Source: Xylophilus sp042867185 (lineage in GTDB: Bacteria > Pseudomonadota > Gammaproteobacteria > Burkholderiales > Burkholderiaceae_C). Taken from it: a stretch of 64,000 bases of DNA. Every line of letters begins with the position of its first letter. The first letter of the stretch is position 1. The notes beneath the pieces are model-generated. The model was not told the origin of the DNA, did not search any database, and saw only the letters and a list, made by a program, of their open reading frames with translations. Shown here in pieces: positions 54,368 to 63,392 of this stretch. The stretch is taken from the NCBI GenBank assembly GCA_042867185.1, contig JBHZQV010000004.1, positions 1 through 64,000 of the forward strand, written 5' to 3'. Made by a program: the position numbers and the translations under genes.

Positions 54368-54456
54368 CCGTTTCCTGTCTGCCAGCCGATGCGCGGTGTC
54401 CCGCCGCATGAGCCAGCTCTGTCCAACCTCCCGTTGCAGAACGAAAGCTCATCGCC

Positions 54457-56715
54457 GTGGCCCCCTCGACACCGTCCGTCTCGACACCGTCCGTTCGCGC
54501 ATGCCTGTTGCGCCCCCTCGCTTTCGCGGCCGCCCTGGCCTGCCTCCCTGCCGCTGAAGCGCAGTCCACCCGCGACGACCCGCTGCTGGCGGCCGGTCCG
54601 GCGCTGAAGGAAACGGTGGTCAGCGGATCGCGCCGCGCGCAGGACCCGGACGAGCTGCCGGTCAGCATCGACGTGGTCCGCCGGCAGGACATCGAGGACA
54701 AGCAGTTGCGCGACATCCGCGACCTGGTGCGCGACCTGCCCAACGTCAGCGTCTCGCGCGGCCCGGCCCGCTTCAGCCTGGCCGGCACGCCCACCGGCCG
54801 CGACCAGAACGCCGGCTTCAACATCCGCGGCCTGGACGGCAACCGGGTGCTGATGCTGGTCGACGGCATCCGGTTGCCGCGCAGCTACGCCTTCAGCGCC
54901 AACAGCTTCGGCCGCGACTACCTCGACATCGGCCTGGTGCAGCAGGTGGAGGTGGTGCGCGGCGCCACCTCGGCGCTCTACGGCTCCGACGGCATGGCCG
55001 GCCTGGTGAACTTCATCACCGCCGAGCCGGCGAACTTCCTGGCGCCGGGCAAGGCGGTCGGCGGCCGCGCCAGCGTCGGCTACGACGGCGACACCCACGG
55101 CCGCCGCGCCGGCGCCACCGTGGCGGGCAAGGCGAACGACACGCTGTCGTGGATGGTCGGCGGCAACGTGGTGCGCAGCCGCGGGCTGGAGACCATGGGC
55201 ACCAACGCGGCCGCCGACACCGACCGCACGGTGGCCAACCCCGAGCGCGACAAGGGTGTGTCGCTGCTGGCCAAGGCGGTGCTCACCCCGGGCGGCGGCC
55301 AGCGCCATGTGCTGGGCTACGAGCATGTCGACAAGAAGGCCGACTACGACCTGCTCTCGGCCCGCGCCAGGCCGCCGCTGGCCGCCACCTCGGTCGTCGG
55401 CGCCACCTCGTCCACCGACATGCGCCGCGACCGCCTCAGCTGGGACGGCCGCTGGACACTGGATGCCCCGGTCGCCGACGAGCTGCAGGCGGTGCTCAGC
55501 TACCAGGACGCCGATGCGCGCGAAGTCCTCTTCGAAGACCGCGCCACCGCCGCCGACCGGGTGCGCGACGTGACCTACCGCGAGCGCACCCTGCAGGCCA
55601 ACCTGCAGGCTTACAAGACGCTGGCGATGGCCGGCGGCTGGATGCAGAAGATCAGCTACGGCCTCGACACCACCCGGGCCCGCATCCGCAACCTACAGAC
55701 CGGCGTGACGCCGGCCGCCGGCGAGACCTTCCCGCTCAAGCGCTTCCCCGACACCCGCGAGACCAGCACCGCCCTCTATGCGCAGGACGAACTGATCGCC
55801 GGCGCCTGGAGCCTCACGCCGGGCGTGCGCGTCGACCACTTCGCGATCGACGCGAGCCAGGCGGGTTTCGCGCCGCCCTCGACCACGCCGGCCGCCTCCA
55901 TCTCGGGCTCGGCCACCTCGCCCAAGCTGGGCGTGCTCTGGCGCGCCGACGACCGGTGGAGCGTGTTCGGCAACTACGCGGCCGGCTTCCGCGCACCCAA
56001 CGCGGGCCAGGTGAACGCCTTCTTCGAGAACGTCACCCAGTTCTACAAGACGATTCCCAACCCGGACCTCAAGCCCGAGAAGAGCCAGAACTTGGAGCTG
56101 GGCGCCCGCGGCCGGCTCGACCGGCTGCGGGTGGAGGCGGCCGTCTTCACCGGCCGCTACAAGGACTTCATCGACGACCTGGTGCAGGTCGGCGGCACCG
56201 GCCGCGCCGGCAATCCCTTGGTGTTCCAGAGCGTCAACCGCGGGCGTGTGCGGATCCACGGGTTCGAACTGAAGGGCGACATGGACTGGGGCCGCCTCGG
56301 CACTGGCCGGCTCGGCACGCCCTTCGCCTACGGCGCCACCGAGGGCAAGGACACCGCCACCGGCCGGCCGGTCAACGCGATCGACCCCCAGCGCCTGAAC
56401 CTGGGCGCCCGCTACGACACCGCGGCCTGGGCGGTGCGGCTCGACATGACGCACCGCGCCGGCAAGAAGGCGGCCGACGTCGACGGCGCGGCGCTCGCCA
56501 GCCAGTTCCTGCCGCCGTCGTCCACCACCTTCGACCTGAGCGGCCAGTGGCGCATCCGCCCCGACCTGCGGCTGGTCGCCGGCCTCTACAACATCACCGA
56601 CCGCAAGTATTGGAACTGGGCCGATGTGCGCGGCCTCTCGTCCACCGTGTCCTATGCCGACGCCTACACCCAGCCCGGGCGCTACGCCCGCGTATCGCTG
56701 GTCGCCGACTTCTGA
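54457..56715 (+). CDS. hmuR: TonB-dependent heme/hemoglobin receptor
   Basis: 752 residues. Signal peptide about 1-36 (ending AEA). The plug has ETVVSGSRRAQDPDELPVSI, then FNIRGLDGNRVLMLVDGIRLP and VEVVRGATSALYGSDGMAG. The barrel includes NPDLKPEKSQNLELG, the NPxL box of heme receptors, and ends in Phe (VADF). It resembles BhuR/HmuR. Start is GTG at 54457. First gene of the heme operon under Fur control. Confidence 0.95.
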   Translation: MAPSTPSVSTPSVRACLLRPLAFAAALACLPAAEAQSTRDDPLLAAGPALKETVVSGSRRAQDPDELPVSIDVVRRQDIEDKQLRDIRDLVRDLPNVSVSRGPARFSLAGTPTGRDQNAGFNIRGLDGNRVLMLVDGIRLPRSYAFSANSFGRDYLDIGLVQQVEVVRGATSALYGSDGMAGLVNFITAEPANFLAPGKAVGGRASVGYDGDTHGRRAGATVAGKANDTLSWMVGGNVVRSRGLETMGTNAAADTDRTVANPERDKGVSLLAKAVLTPGGGQRHVLGYEHVDKKADYDLLSARARPPLAATSVVGATSSTDMRRDRLSWDGRWTLDAPVADELQAVLSYQDADAREVLFEDRATAADRVRDVTYRERTLQANLQAYKTLAMAGGWMQKISYGLDTTRARIRNLQTGVTPAAGETFPLKRFPDTRETSTALYAQDELIAGAWSLTPGVRVDHFAIDASQAGFAPPSTTPAASISGSATSPKLGVLWRADDRWSVFGNYAAGFRAPNAGQVNAFFENVTQFYKTIPNPDLKPEKSQNLELGARGRLDRLRVEAAVFTGRYKDFIDDLVQVGGTGRAGNPLVFQSVNRGRVRIHGFELKGDMDWGRLGTGRLGTPFAYGATEGKDTATGRPVNAIDPQRLNLGARYDTAAWAVRLDMTHRAGKKAADVDGAALASQFLPPSSTTFDLSGQWRIRPDLRLVAGLYNITDRKYWNWADVRGLSSTVSYADAYTQPGRYARVSLVADF

Positions 56716-56805
56716 CCGGTCGGCGCCACCGCATCCGCCCTCGGCCGTCCCCCCCGCTTTCTCGTCCATCGCTTCCCGACCGTATCCCCACCGCCAGGAG
56801 ACTCC

Positions 56806-57198
56806 ATGACCTTGCCCGCCTCGCCCCCTGCCGCAGCCACCATGCCCGACACGCTCGACCCCGATGCCGCCTGCGCCGAGGCGCTGCTCGCCGGCACGCT
56901 GGCGCTCATGACCGGCCACGCCCAGGCCTGCTGCGACAGCCACCGCGAGGCGATGGCCCGCAAGATCGTGGTGCGGCTGCAGTGCCTGGGCCGGCAGCCG
57001 GGCTTCACCCCGCACTTCCGCACCATGCTCGCCCACCTGCACGGCTGCTGGATGCGGCAGGCCGGCATCTCCGACCTGGTCGATGCCGCCGGGCCGATGC
57101 CGCCGAGCGCGCCGGCCGATCCGCCCGCCAGCACCTCGCCCGTGCCGGCCCGTCCACCCGAGGTGCTGTGGCATGCCGCGCCGGAGGCGGTGCAATGA
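56806..57198 (+). CDS. 130-residue protein of the heme operon, unknown
   Basis: Not recognised. Residues about 15-85 are helical and contain several Cys and His (CAEALLAGTLALM, HAQACCDSHREAMARKI, HFRTMLAHLHGCWMRQAG), which could bind heme or metal. A Pro/Ala tail follows. CAGGAG stands before the ATG, and its stop overlaps the start of hmuS by the ATGA arrangement. The context points to heme or iron handling in the cytoplasm, with no proof. Confidence 0.75.
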   Translation: MTLPASPPAAATMPDTLDPDAACAEALLAGTLALMTGHAQACCDSHREAMARKIVVRLQCLGRQPGFTPHFRTMLAHLHGCWMRQAGISDLVDAAGPMPPSAPADPPASTSPVPARPPEVLWHAAPEAVQ

Positions 57199-58343
57199 GC
57201 GCGTCGCCTGTTGCCGCCGGGGCCGCTGTGGCCGCCGATCCGTCCCCGCCTGCCCCCGCGCCGTTCGTACCCGGTGCCGCGCCGCCCGCGCCCGACGTGC
57301 GCGCCCGCTTCCAGGCCGCGCGGCAGGGCGGGCTGCGCGCGCGCGACGCGGCCCGGTCGCTGGGCCTGTCCGAAGGCGCGGTGGTCGCCGCGCACGCCGG
57401 CCACCACGACGCGGCCCTGCGTGCGATGCCGCTCGCCGGCCCGTGGCTGGCGCTGCTGCAGGCGCTGGAGCCCTGCGGCCCGCTGATGGCGCTGACCCGC
57501 AACGACAGCACGGTGCACGAGAAGACCGGTGTCTACCGCAATATCTCCGGCACCGGCCCGATGGGCCTGGCGCTGGGCGCCGAGATCGACCTGCGGCTCT
57601 TCTTCGACCGCTGGCACGCCGGCTTCGCCGTCACCGAGCCGGGCCGCGACGCCGCCACGCCACCGGTCACCAGCCTGCAGTTCTACGACGCGCACGGCCT
57701 GGCGATGCACAAGGTCTATCCGCGCGATTCGACCGACCTCGCCGCCTTCGCGGCGGTCGTCGCCCGCTTCGCCCAGCCGAGCGCGGGCTATGTCTTCACG
57801 CCGGCATCGGCCCCCGCCGCGCCCGCACCCGACGCATCGATCGACGCCACCGGCTTCGCCGACGCCTGGGCTGCGATGCACGACACGCACGACTTCTTCG
57901 GCGTGCTGCGGCGCTTCCGCGTCGAGCGCCAGCAGGGCTTCCGGCTGGTCGAGGGCCGCTTCGCCCGCCGCGCCGCGCCCGGCGCGGTGCGCGGCCTGCT
58001 GCAGGCCGCGGCGGCCGACGGCACGCCGATCATGGTGTTCGTCGGCAGCGGTGGCTGCATCCAGATCCACACCGGCCCGGTGCAGCGCATCGTGCCGATG
58101 GAGAGCGGTGCGGTGCGCTGGATCAACGTGCTGGATGCCGGCTTCAACCTGCACCTGCGCGAAGACCGCATCGCCCATGTCTGGATCGTCGAGAAGCCGA
58201 CCGACGACGGCACCGTCACCTCGGTCGAGGCCTTCGATGCCGAGGGCGAGCCGATGGCGATGTTCTTCGGCGCCCGCAAGCCGGGCCAGGCCGAGCGCGC
58301 CGGGTGGCGGGCCATCGTGGCCGGGCTGGGGCGCGCCGGATGA
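57195..58343 (+). CDS. hmuS: Hemin-degrading factor HmuS (ChuS/HemS family)
   Basis: 382 residues, two HemS repeats (about 35-200 and 215-375). The first has LTRNDSTVHEKTGVYRNIS, with the heme-ligand region at His108. The second has FVGSGGCIQIHTGPVQRI and LREDRIAHVWIVEKPT. The protein accepts imported heme and in some species degrades it. A Pro/Ala-rich leader of about 30 residues precedes the fold. It is coupled to the preceding small gene. Confidence 0.94.
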   Translation: MSASPVAAGAAVAADPSPPAPAPFVPGAAPPAPDVRARFQAARQGGLRARDAARSLGLSEGAVVAAHAGHHDAALRAMPLAGPWLALLQALEPCGPLMALTRNDSTVHEKTGVYRNISGTGPMGLALGAEIDLRLFFDRWHAGFAVTEPGRDAATPPVTSLQFYDAHGLAMHKVYPRDSTDLAAFAAVVARFAQPSAGYVFTPASAPAAPAPDASIDATGFADAWAAMHDTHDFFGVLRRFRVERQQGFRLVEGRFARRAAPGAVRGLLQAAAADGTPIMVFVGSGGCIQIHTGPVQRIVPMESGAVRWINVLDAGFNLHLREDRIAHVWIVEKPTDDGTVTSVEAFDAEGEPMAMFFGARKPGQAERAGWRAIVAGLGRAG

Positions 58344-58419
58344 GGCGGCCCTGTTCCATCGCGCGTCGCAGGCCGGCCCGGCGCCGCCTGCGCGCCGCAA
58401 CCGCTTTTGCATCGACCGT

Positions 58420-59304
58420 ATGACCCCGTACCTTTTCTCCCGCGACCCGTCCCGCCGCCGCTGGCTGCAGGCGCTGGCCGCCGCCGGCAGCCTGCCCGCC
58501 TGGGCCCACGCGCAGACGGCGGCCCGCCCGCGCCGGCTGGTCACCATCGGCGGCGCGATCACCGAAGTGGTCTACGCGCTGGGCGCCGAATCGCTGCTGG
58601 CCGGCACCGACACCACCAGCCTGTACCCGGACGCGGCGCTGAAGACGCCCAAGGTCGGCTACATGCGGCAGCTCTCGGCCGAGGGCCTGCTGTCGCTCCG
58701 GCCCGACGCGGTGATCGCCACCACCGAGGCCGGGCCGCCGGTGGTGCTGGACCAGGTGCGCAGCGCCGGTGTGCAGGTGGAGCTGGTGGTGGCCGACCAC
58801 ACCTGGGACGAGGTGCAGCGCAAGGTGGCGGCCGTCGGCCGGGCGGCGCAGCGGCCGGCGGAAGCGGCGGCGCTGCAGGCCCGGCTCGATGCCGCATGGG
58901 CGGCGGCCCGGGCCGAGGTGCAGCGCGCCGGCCGGCGCCCGCGGATGCTGTTCATCCTGGCGCACGCGGCCAGCCCGCAGGTGGCGGGGCAGGGCACCGC
59001 GGCCGACGCGCTGATCCGCTTCGCCGGCGGCAGCAACGCGATGCAGGGCTTCGACGGCTACCGGCCGCTGACCGCCGAGGCGATGGCCGGTGCCGCGCCC
59101 GAGCTGATCCTGACCAGCACCCAGGGCATCGACGCCCAGGGCGGCACCGACAGCTTCTGGCAGCGGCCCGGGCTGGCGCTGACCCCCGCCTACCGCCGCC
59201 GCGCGCTGGTCGCGCTGGAGTCCGACCGGATGCTGGGCTTCGGCCCACGGCTGCCCGGCGTGGTGCGCGAGGTGCACGGCCGCGCGCTGGCGGCCACGGC
59301 GTGA
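58420..59304 (+). CDS. hmuT: Periplasmic heme-binding protein HmuT
   Basis: 294 residues. The leader SRRRWLQALAAAGSLPAWAHA is split by a Tat-like twin-arginine start and an AHA cleavage site near residue 31. The class III periplasmic binding fold has RLVTIGGAITEVVYALGAE, GYMRQLSAEGLLSLRPD and the GLALTPAYRRRALVALESD end. It passes heme to HmuUV. The spacing to hmuS is 76 bases and its stop overlaps hmuU (GTGA). Confidence 0.94.
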   Translation: MTPYLFSRDPSRRRWLQALAAAGSLPAWAHAQTAARPRRLVTIGGAITEVVYALGAESLLAGTDTTSLYPDAALKTPKVGYMRQLSAEGLLSLRPDAVIATTEAGPPVVLDQVRSAGVQVELVVADHTWDEVQRKVAAVGRAAQRPAEAAALQARLDAAWAAARAEVQRAGRRPRMLFILAHAASPQVAGQGTAADALIRFAGGSNAMQGFDGYRPLTAEAMAGAAPELILTSTQGIDAQGGTDSFWQRPGLALTPAYRRRALVALESDRMLGFGPRLPGVVREVHGRALAATA

Positions 59305-60353
59305 GGGGCCGGGTGGCATCGGCCCGTCGGCTGTCGCCCCGCCCCGCGCTGGCCCTGGGCGGCGCACTGCTGCTGGCCGCGGTGCTGGCCGGCAGCGCCA
59401 GCGGGGCGTATTCGATCGCGCCGGCGCAGCTGTGGGGCGTGGCGCTGCAGGCGCTGGGCGGCGGCGGTACGTCGCCCGAGTACCTGGTCTTCATGAACAT
59501 CCGCCTGCCGCGCCTGTTGCTGGGCGTGGCCGCGGGCGCCGGCCTGGGGCTGTCGGGCGCGCTGATGCAGGGCCTGTTCCGCAACCCGCTGGCCGACCCG
59601 GGGCTGATCGGCGTCAGCAGCGGCGCGGCGCTGGCGGCGGGCGTGGCGATCGTCGTCGGCAGCCGGTGGTTTCCCGAGCTGCCGCGCGCCCTCGGCAGCT
59701 GGACGCTGGTGGCGATGGCCTTCGGCGGCGGGCTGGGCGTGACGGTGCTGATCTACGCGCTGGCGCAGAGCCAGGGCACCACCCGCACGGGCCTGATGCT
59801 GCTGGCGGGCATCGCGGTGAACGCGCTGGCGGGCGCGGGCCTGGGCTGGCTGAGCTTCCTGGCCAGCGACGAGCAACTGCGCAGCCTGCAGTTCTGGCTG
59901 CTGGGCAGCCTGGGCGGCGCGCGCTGGAGCGCGGTGGCGCTGGTCGGCGCGGTGGTGGCGGTGGCCGCCGTCGCAGGGCTGCGGCTGGCCCGTCCGCTGA
60001 ACGCGATCGCGCTCGGCGAGGCGCAGGCGGCGCTGCTCGGGGTGCCGATGGAGTCGGTCAAGCGGCGGGCGGTGCTGGTCTGCGCACTGGCGGTGGGCGC
60101 GGTGACGGCCACCACCGGCATCGTCGGCTTCGTCGGGCTGATCGCGCCGCACGGGGTGCGGCTGGTGGCCGGGCCCGACCACCGGGTGGTGCTGCCCGGC
60201 GCGGCCCTGCTGGGCGGGGCGCTGGTGCTGGTGGCCGACGCGGTCGCCCGCACCGTGGTGCAGCCGGCCGAGCTGCCGCTGGGCGTGCTGACCGCGCTGA
60301 TCGGCGTGCCGGTGTTTTTGCTGATGCTGCGCCATTTCAGGGGCAGCGTATGA
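59301..60353 (+). CDS. hmuU: Heme ABC transporter permease HmuU
   Basis: 350 residues, FecCD family, about ten membrane helices. Family segments are RLPRLLLGVAAGAGLGLSGALMQGLFRNPLADPGLIGVSSGA (in pieces), LAGIAVNALAGAG, GVPMESVKRRAVL and VGFVGLIAPHGVRL. GTG start at 59301. It forms the channel of the heme importer with HmuV. Confidence 0.96.
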   Translation: MRGRVASARRLSPRPALALGGALLLAAVLAGSASGAYSIAPAQLWGVALQALGGGGTSPEYLVFMNIRLPRLLLGVAAGAGLGLSGALMQGLFRNPLADPGLIGVSSGAALAAGVAIVVGSRWFPELPRALGSWTLVAMAFGGGLGVTVLIYALAQSQGTTRTGLMLLAGIAVNALAGAGLGWLSFLASDEQLRSLQFWLLGSLGGARWSAVALVGAVVAVAAVAGLRLARPLNAIALGEAQAALLGVPMESVKRRAVLVCALAVGAVTATTGIVGFVGLIAPHGVRLVAGPDHRVVLPGAALLGGALVLVADAVARTVVQPAELPLGVLTALIGVPVFLLMLRHFRGSV

Positions 60354-61153
60354 GCCTCGAATGCCGCGGTGCCGCCGTGTCGGCCGACGGCCGCCGGGTG
60401 CTGGCCACGGTATCGGCCGGGCTGCGTGCCGGCCGGGTCACCGCCATCGTCGGGCCCAACGGCACCGGCAAGTCCACGCTGCTCGGTCTTCTGGCCGGCG
60501 AGCGCGCGCCGCTGTCGGGCCGCGTGCTGCTGGACGGCCTGCCGCTGCACCGCCAGCCCTCCGCCGCGCTGGCGCGCCGCCGGGCGCTGATGGCGCAGGA
60601 GAGCGCGGTCGCCTTCGATTTCTCGGCCACCGAGGTGGTCGAGCTGGGCCGCTTCCCGCACCGCCAGCGGCCCGCGCCGGGCGAGGCCGGCATCGTCGGC
60701 CAGGCCCTGGCGGCGGCCGGCGTGGCCCACCTGGCCGGCCGCAGCGTGCAGACCCTGTCGGGCGGCGAGAAGTCCCGGGTGCACCTGGCCCGCGCCCTGG
60801 CCCAGGTGTGGCACCCGCCGGCCGACGGCGCCGACCGGTGGCTGCTGGCCGACGAGCCCACCGCCGCGCTCGACCTGCAGCACCAGCACCGCTGCATGCG
60901 GCTGCTGCGGCAGTGGGCGGTGGAGCAGGGCGTGGGGGTGGTCGCGGTGCTGCACGACCTGAACCTGGCGCTGCGCTATGCCGACGATGCGCTGGTGCTG
61001 GGCGGCGCGGAGGGGGCGGCCGGCGAGGCGGGCGGGTGCAGCTTCGGCCCGGTGGCCGAGGTGCTGCGGCCCGGGCGGATCGAGGCGGTCTGGCAGATGC
61101 GATGCGAGCCGGCGGCGCTGGCGGACGGGACGCCGCAGTATCTCTTCGGCTGA
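60350..61153 (+). CDS. hmuV: Heme ABC transporter ATP-binding protein HmuV
   Basis: 267 residues. Walker A GPNGTGKST, signature LSGGEKSRV, Walker B WLLADEPTAALD and switch His in VLHDLNLAL. It powers HmuU. The start overlaps the hmuU stop by four bases. It is the last gene of the operon; two repeat elements follow before the convergent oxidase gene. Confidence 0.96.
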   Translation: MSLECRGAAVSADGRRVLATVSAGLRAGRVTAIVGPNGTGKSTLLGLLAGERAPLSGRVLLDGLPLHRQPSAALARRRALMAQESAVAFDFSATEVVELGRFPHRQRPAPGEAGIVGQALAAAGVAHLAGRSVQTLSGGEKSRVHLARALAQVWHPPADGADRWLLADEPTAALDLQHQHRCMRLLRQWAVEQGVGVVAVLHDLNLALRYADDALVLGGAEGAAGEAGGCSFGPVAEVLRPGRIEAVWQMRCEPAALADGTPQYLFG

Positions 61154-61207
61154 AGGCGGGAGAGAACCTGCTGCGCGACCCGATTGCGTGCCTGCGGTCC
61201 TCACCGT

Positions 61208-61297
61208 ACCCACGAATGGCTCCGGTCCTCGCCGCGCACGCGGGCCGCTCGCAACGGTTCTTTCACACCTTCGGGGACGGTGTGGGAGGGCCTCTGG
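61208..61297 (+). repeat. Dispersed repeat with TTCTTTCACACC core, copy 2
   Basis: CGGTTCTTTCACACC (61255-61269) and the 35 bases before it match 19208-19256. CACACC and GGTGTG (61264-61284) form a hairpin. It lies after hmuV. Confidence 0.6.
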
Positions 61298-61330
61298 AAC
61301 TGCAGGGCCTCGTGCAGGCCGAATTTCAGC

Positions 61331-61386
61331 TGAAAAGTGCCTGCAGCCGGCGTACGGCGCCGGCCACTAGCTATCGATTTCGTAGC
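61331..61386 (+). repeat. AGCTAT dispersed repeat, copy 5
   Basis: GAAAAGTGCC, a GCCGGCG/CGCCGGC stem, then CTAGCTATCGATTTCGTAGC. It ends one base before the stop codon of the minus-strand oxidase gene (61388-61390). Confidence 0.85.
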
Positions 61387-61387
61387 G

Positions 61388-62854
61388 TCACGCCGAATGT
61401 GCGACCGGGGCCGCGCCTTCGGCCCGCAGCATCCGGCCGGGGTTCAGGATGTTCTGCGGGTCCAGCGCCCGCTTGATCGCCCGCATCATGCCGAGGGCCA
61501 CCGGCGACTTGTACTCCTCCAGCTCCTCGACCTTGAGCGCGCCGACGCCGTGCTCGGCCGAGAACGATCCGTCGAAGGCGGCGACCGAGCGGTAGACCAG
61601 GGCGTTGATCGCATGTTCGTGGTCGCGCAGGAAGGCCCGGGCATCGCCGTCGGCCGGGGCCTGCACGTTGTAGTGCAGGTTGCCGTCGCCCAGGTGGCCG
61701 AAGTTGACCAGGCGCGCGCCAGGGATCTCGCGCCGCAGCAGCGCGTCGGTGGTGGCGACGAATTCCGGAATGCGCGACACGGGGATCGACACGTCGTGCT
61801 TCACGTTCAGGCCTTCCTCGGCCTGGGCCAGCGGAATGCTCTCGCGGATGTGCCAGAGCTGGTGGGCCTGGGCGAGGTTCTCGGCCACCACCGCGTCGCC
61901 GACCAGGCCCTGCTCGAAGGCGATCTCCAGCATCTGCTCGAAGCGCTGGCGGGCGTGGTCCTCGGATTCGCTGTCGGCGTTTTCCAGCAGCACGCAGTAG
62001 GGCGCGGTGTCGTCGCCCAGGAAGGGGACGCGCAGTTGCGGCATGTGCTTGCCGACCAGGCTCAGCGCGAACTGGCCCATCACCTCGAAGCCGGTCAGGC
62101 CGGCGCCGAGCTGCCGATGGGCCAGGCCCAGCAGCGCCACCGCCTGCTCCAGCGAGGGCACCGCCGCCCAGGCGGTGAGCGATGCGGCGGGCTGCGGATA
62201 GAGCTTGAGCGTGGCCGCGGTGATGATGCCCAGCGTGCCTTCGCTGCCGACGAACAGGTCGCGCAGGTCGTAGCCGGTGTTGTCCTTGCGCAGGCCGCTC
62301 AGGCCGTCCCACACCTCGCCCTGGGCGGTGACCACCTCCAGCCCCAGGCACAGCTCGCGGGCGTTGCCGTAGCGCACCACCTGCGTGCCGCCGGCGTTGG
62401 CCGCCAGATTGCCGCCGATGGTGCAGCTGCCTTCGGCCGCCAGGCTCAGCGGGAACAGCAGGCCGGCCTTGTCCGCCGTCTCCTGCAGGGTCTGCAGGAT
62501 GCAACCCGCCTCGACGGTCATGGTGAGGTTGCCGGCGTCGATGCCGCGCACCGCGTTGAGCCGGGTCAGGCTCAGCAGCACCTCGGTGCCGCTGCGGTCG
62601 GGGGTCGATCCGACCACCAGGCCGGTGTTGCCGCCCTGCGGCACGAGGGCGGTGCCGGCGGCGGCGCAGGCCTTCACCACCGCGGCCACCTCGGCGGTGC
62701 TGCCGGGCCGTACCACGGCCAGCGCCTTGCCGTGGACGCGCTTACGCCAGTCCTGCTCCCAGGCGCTCAGGTCGCCCTCGGTCAGGACATGGGCGTCGCC
62801 GACGATCTGGCGGAGCGCTTCGAGGAAAGGCGTGGAGGCGGTGGCGGTGGTCAT
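61388..62854 (-). CDS. FAD-binding oxidoreductase, GlcD/D-2-hydroxyacid dehydrogenase type
   Basis: 488 residues. FAD-binding domain 4 (about 35-220) has VRPGSTAEVAAVV, PQGGNTGLVVGS and GSEGTLGIITAATLKLYP. The C-terminal FAD-oxidase domain (about 230-480) has NFGHLGDGNLHYNV and AEHGVGALK. It oxidises a 2-hydroxyacid such as D-lactate, glycolate or D-2-hydroxyglutarate and passes electrons to an acceptor. No GlcE/GlcF genes accompany it, so it is of the single-subunit type. Confidence 0.94.
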   Translation of the reverse strand: MTTATASTPFLEALRQIVGDAHVLTEGDLSAWEQDWRKRVHGKALAVVRPGSTAEVAAVVKACAAAGTALVPQGGNTGLVVGSTPDRSGTEVLLSLTRLNAVRGIDAGNLTMTVEAGCILQTLQETADKAGLLFPLSLAAEGSCTIGGNLAANAGGTQVVRYGNARELCLGLEVVTAQGEVWDGLSGLRKDNTGYDLRDLFVGSEGTLGIITAATLKLYPQPAASLTAWAAVPSLEQAVALLGLAHRQLGAGLTGFEVMGQFALSLVGKHMPQLRVPFLGDDTAPYCVLLENADSESEDHARQRFEQMLEIAFEQGLVGDAVVAENLAQAHQLWHIRESIPLAQAEEGLNVKHDVSIPVSRIPEFVATTDALLRREIPGARLVNFGHLGDGNLHYNVQAPADGDARAFLRDHEHAINALVYRSVAAFDGSFSAEHGVGALKVEELEEYKSPVALGMMRAIKRALDPQNILNPGRMLRAEGAAPVAHSA

Positions 62855-62929
62855 GGTGTCGTCGTCCGGAATGGGGTCAGTCGGGGGAGAACCGAATCGG
62901 GGGGAGGGCGCCGCGCGCCGGGGCTAGGG

Positions 62930-63370
62930 CTAGGGTGCGGGTGCGGGTGCGGGCGCGGTGGGTACCGCGGCCCTGGCGCTGCGCAGCCGCAGCCGCACAT
63001 GCATCGCGCAGGCGGTGAACAGCACCAGGCAGAGCAGCACCTCGACCAGCGCCAGCCAGTGGCCGGGCGGCCGGTCGCTCCAGGCGCGCACCACCCCTTC
63101 GGTGAAATAGAGCCAGACCAGCAGGCTGACCCAGCGGTAGGTGTACATCCGGTGCTTGAGCAGCCCCACCAGCGGCAGGCAGAGCGGCAGCGCCTTCAGC
63201 GCGAGCCAGGAGCCGCCGGGCCGCACCGGCGCCAGCCACAGCTCCCAGGCCAGGGAGAGCACGATCAGCCCCAGCAGGCTGCCGGTCGCGAGCCAGCGGG
63301 TCAGGCGCACCGGGGCTTCGGCACGCACGGCGCCCACGGGAAGGGGGGGCGTGGCAAGGGGCGCGGACAT
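62930..63370 (-). CDS. DUF2069 family membrane protein
   Basis: 146 residues, four predicted helices: LLGLIVLSLAWELWL, LALKALPLCLPLVGLL, YRWVSLLVWLYFTEGVVRAW and LALVEVLLCLVLFTACAMHV. This matches DUF2069, small inner-membrane proteins of unknown function. A Pro/Ala tail of about 14 residues ends the protein. Starts at 63370, 63382 or 63385 are possible. It is divergent from the YihY-family gene, as often seen. Confidence 0.85.
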   Translation of the reverse strand: MSAPLATPPLPVGAVRAEAPVRLTRWLATGSLLGLIVLSLAWELWLAPVRPGGSWLALKALPLCLPLVGLLKHRMYTYRWVSLLVWLYFTEGVVRAWSDRPPGHWLALVEVLLCLVLFTACAMHVRLRLRSARAAVPTAPAPAPAP

Positions 63371-63392
63371 AGGCGATGGCATCATACCGGCC

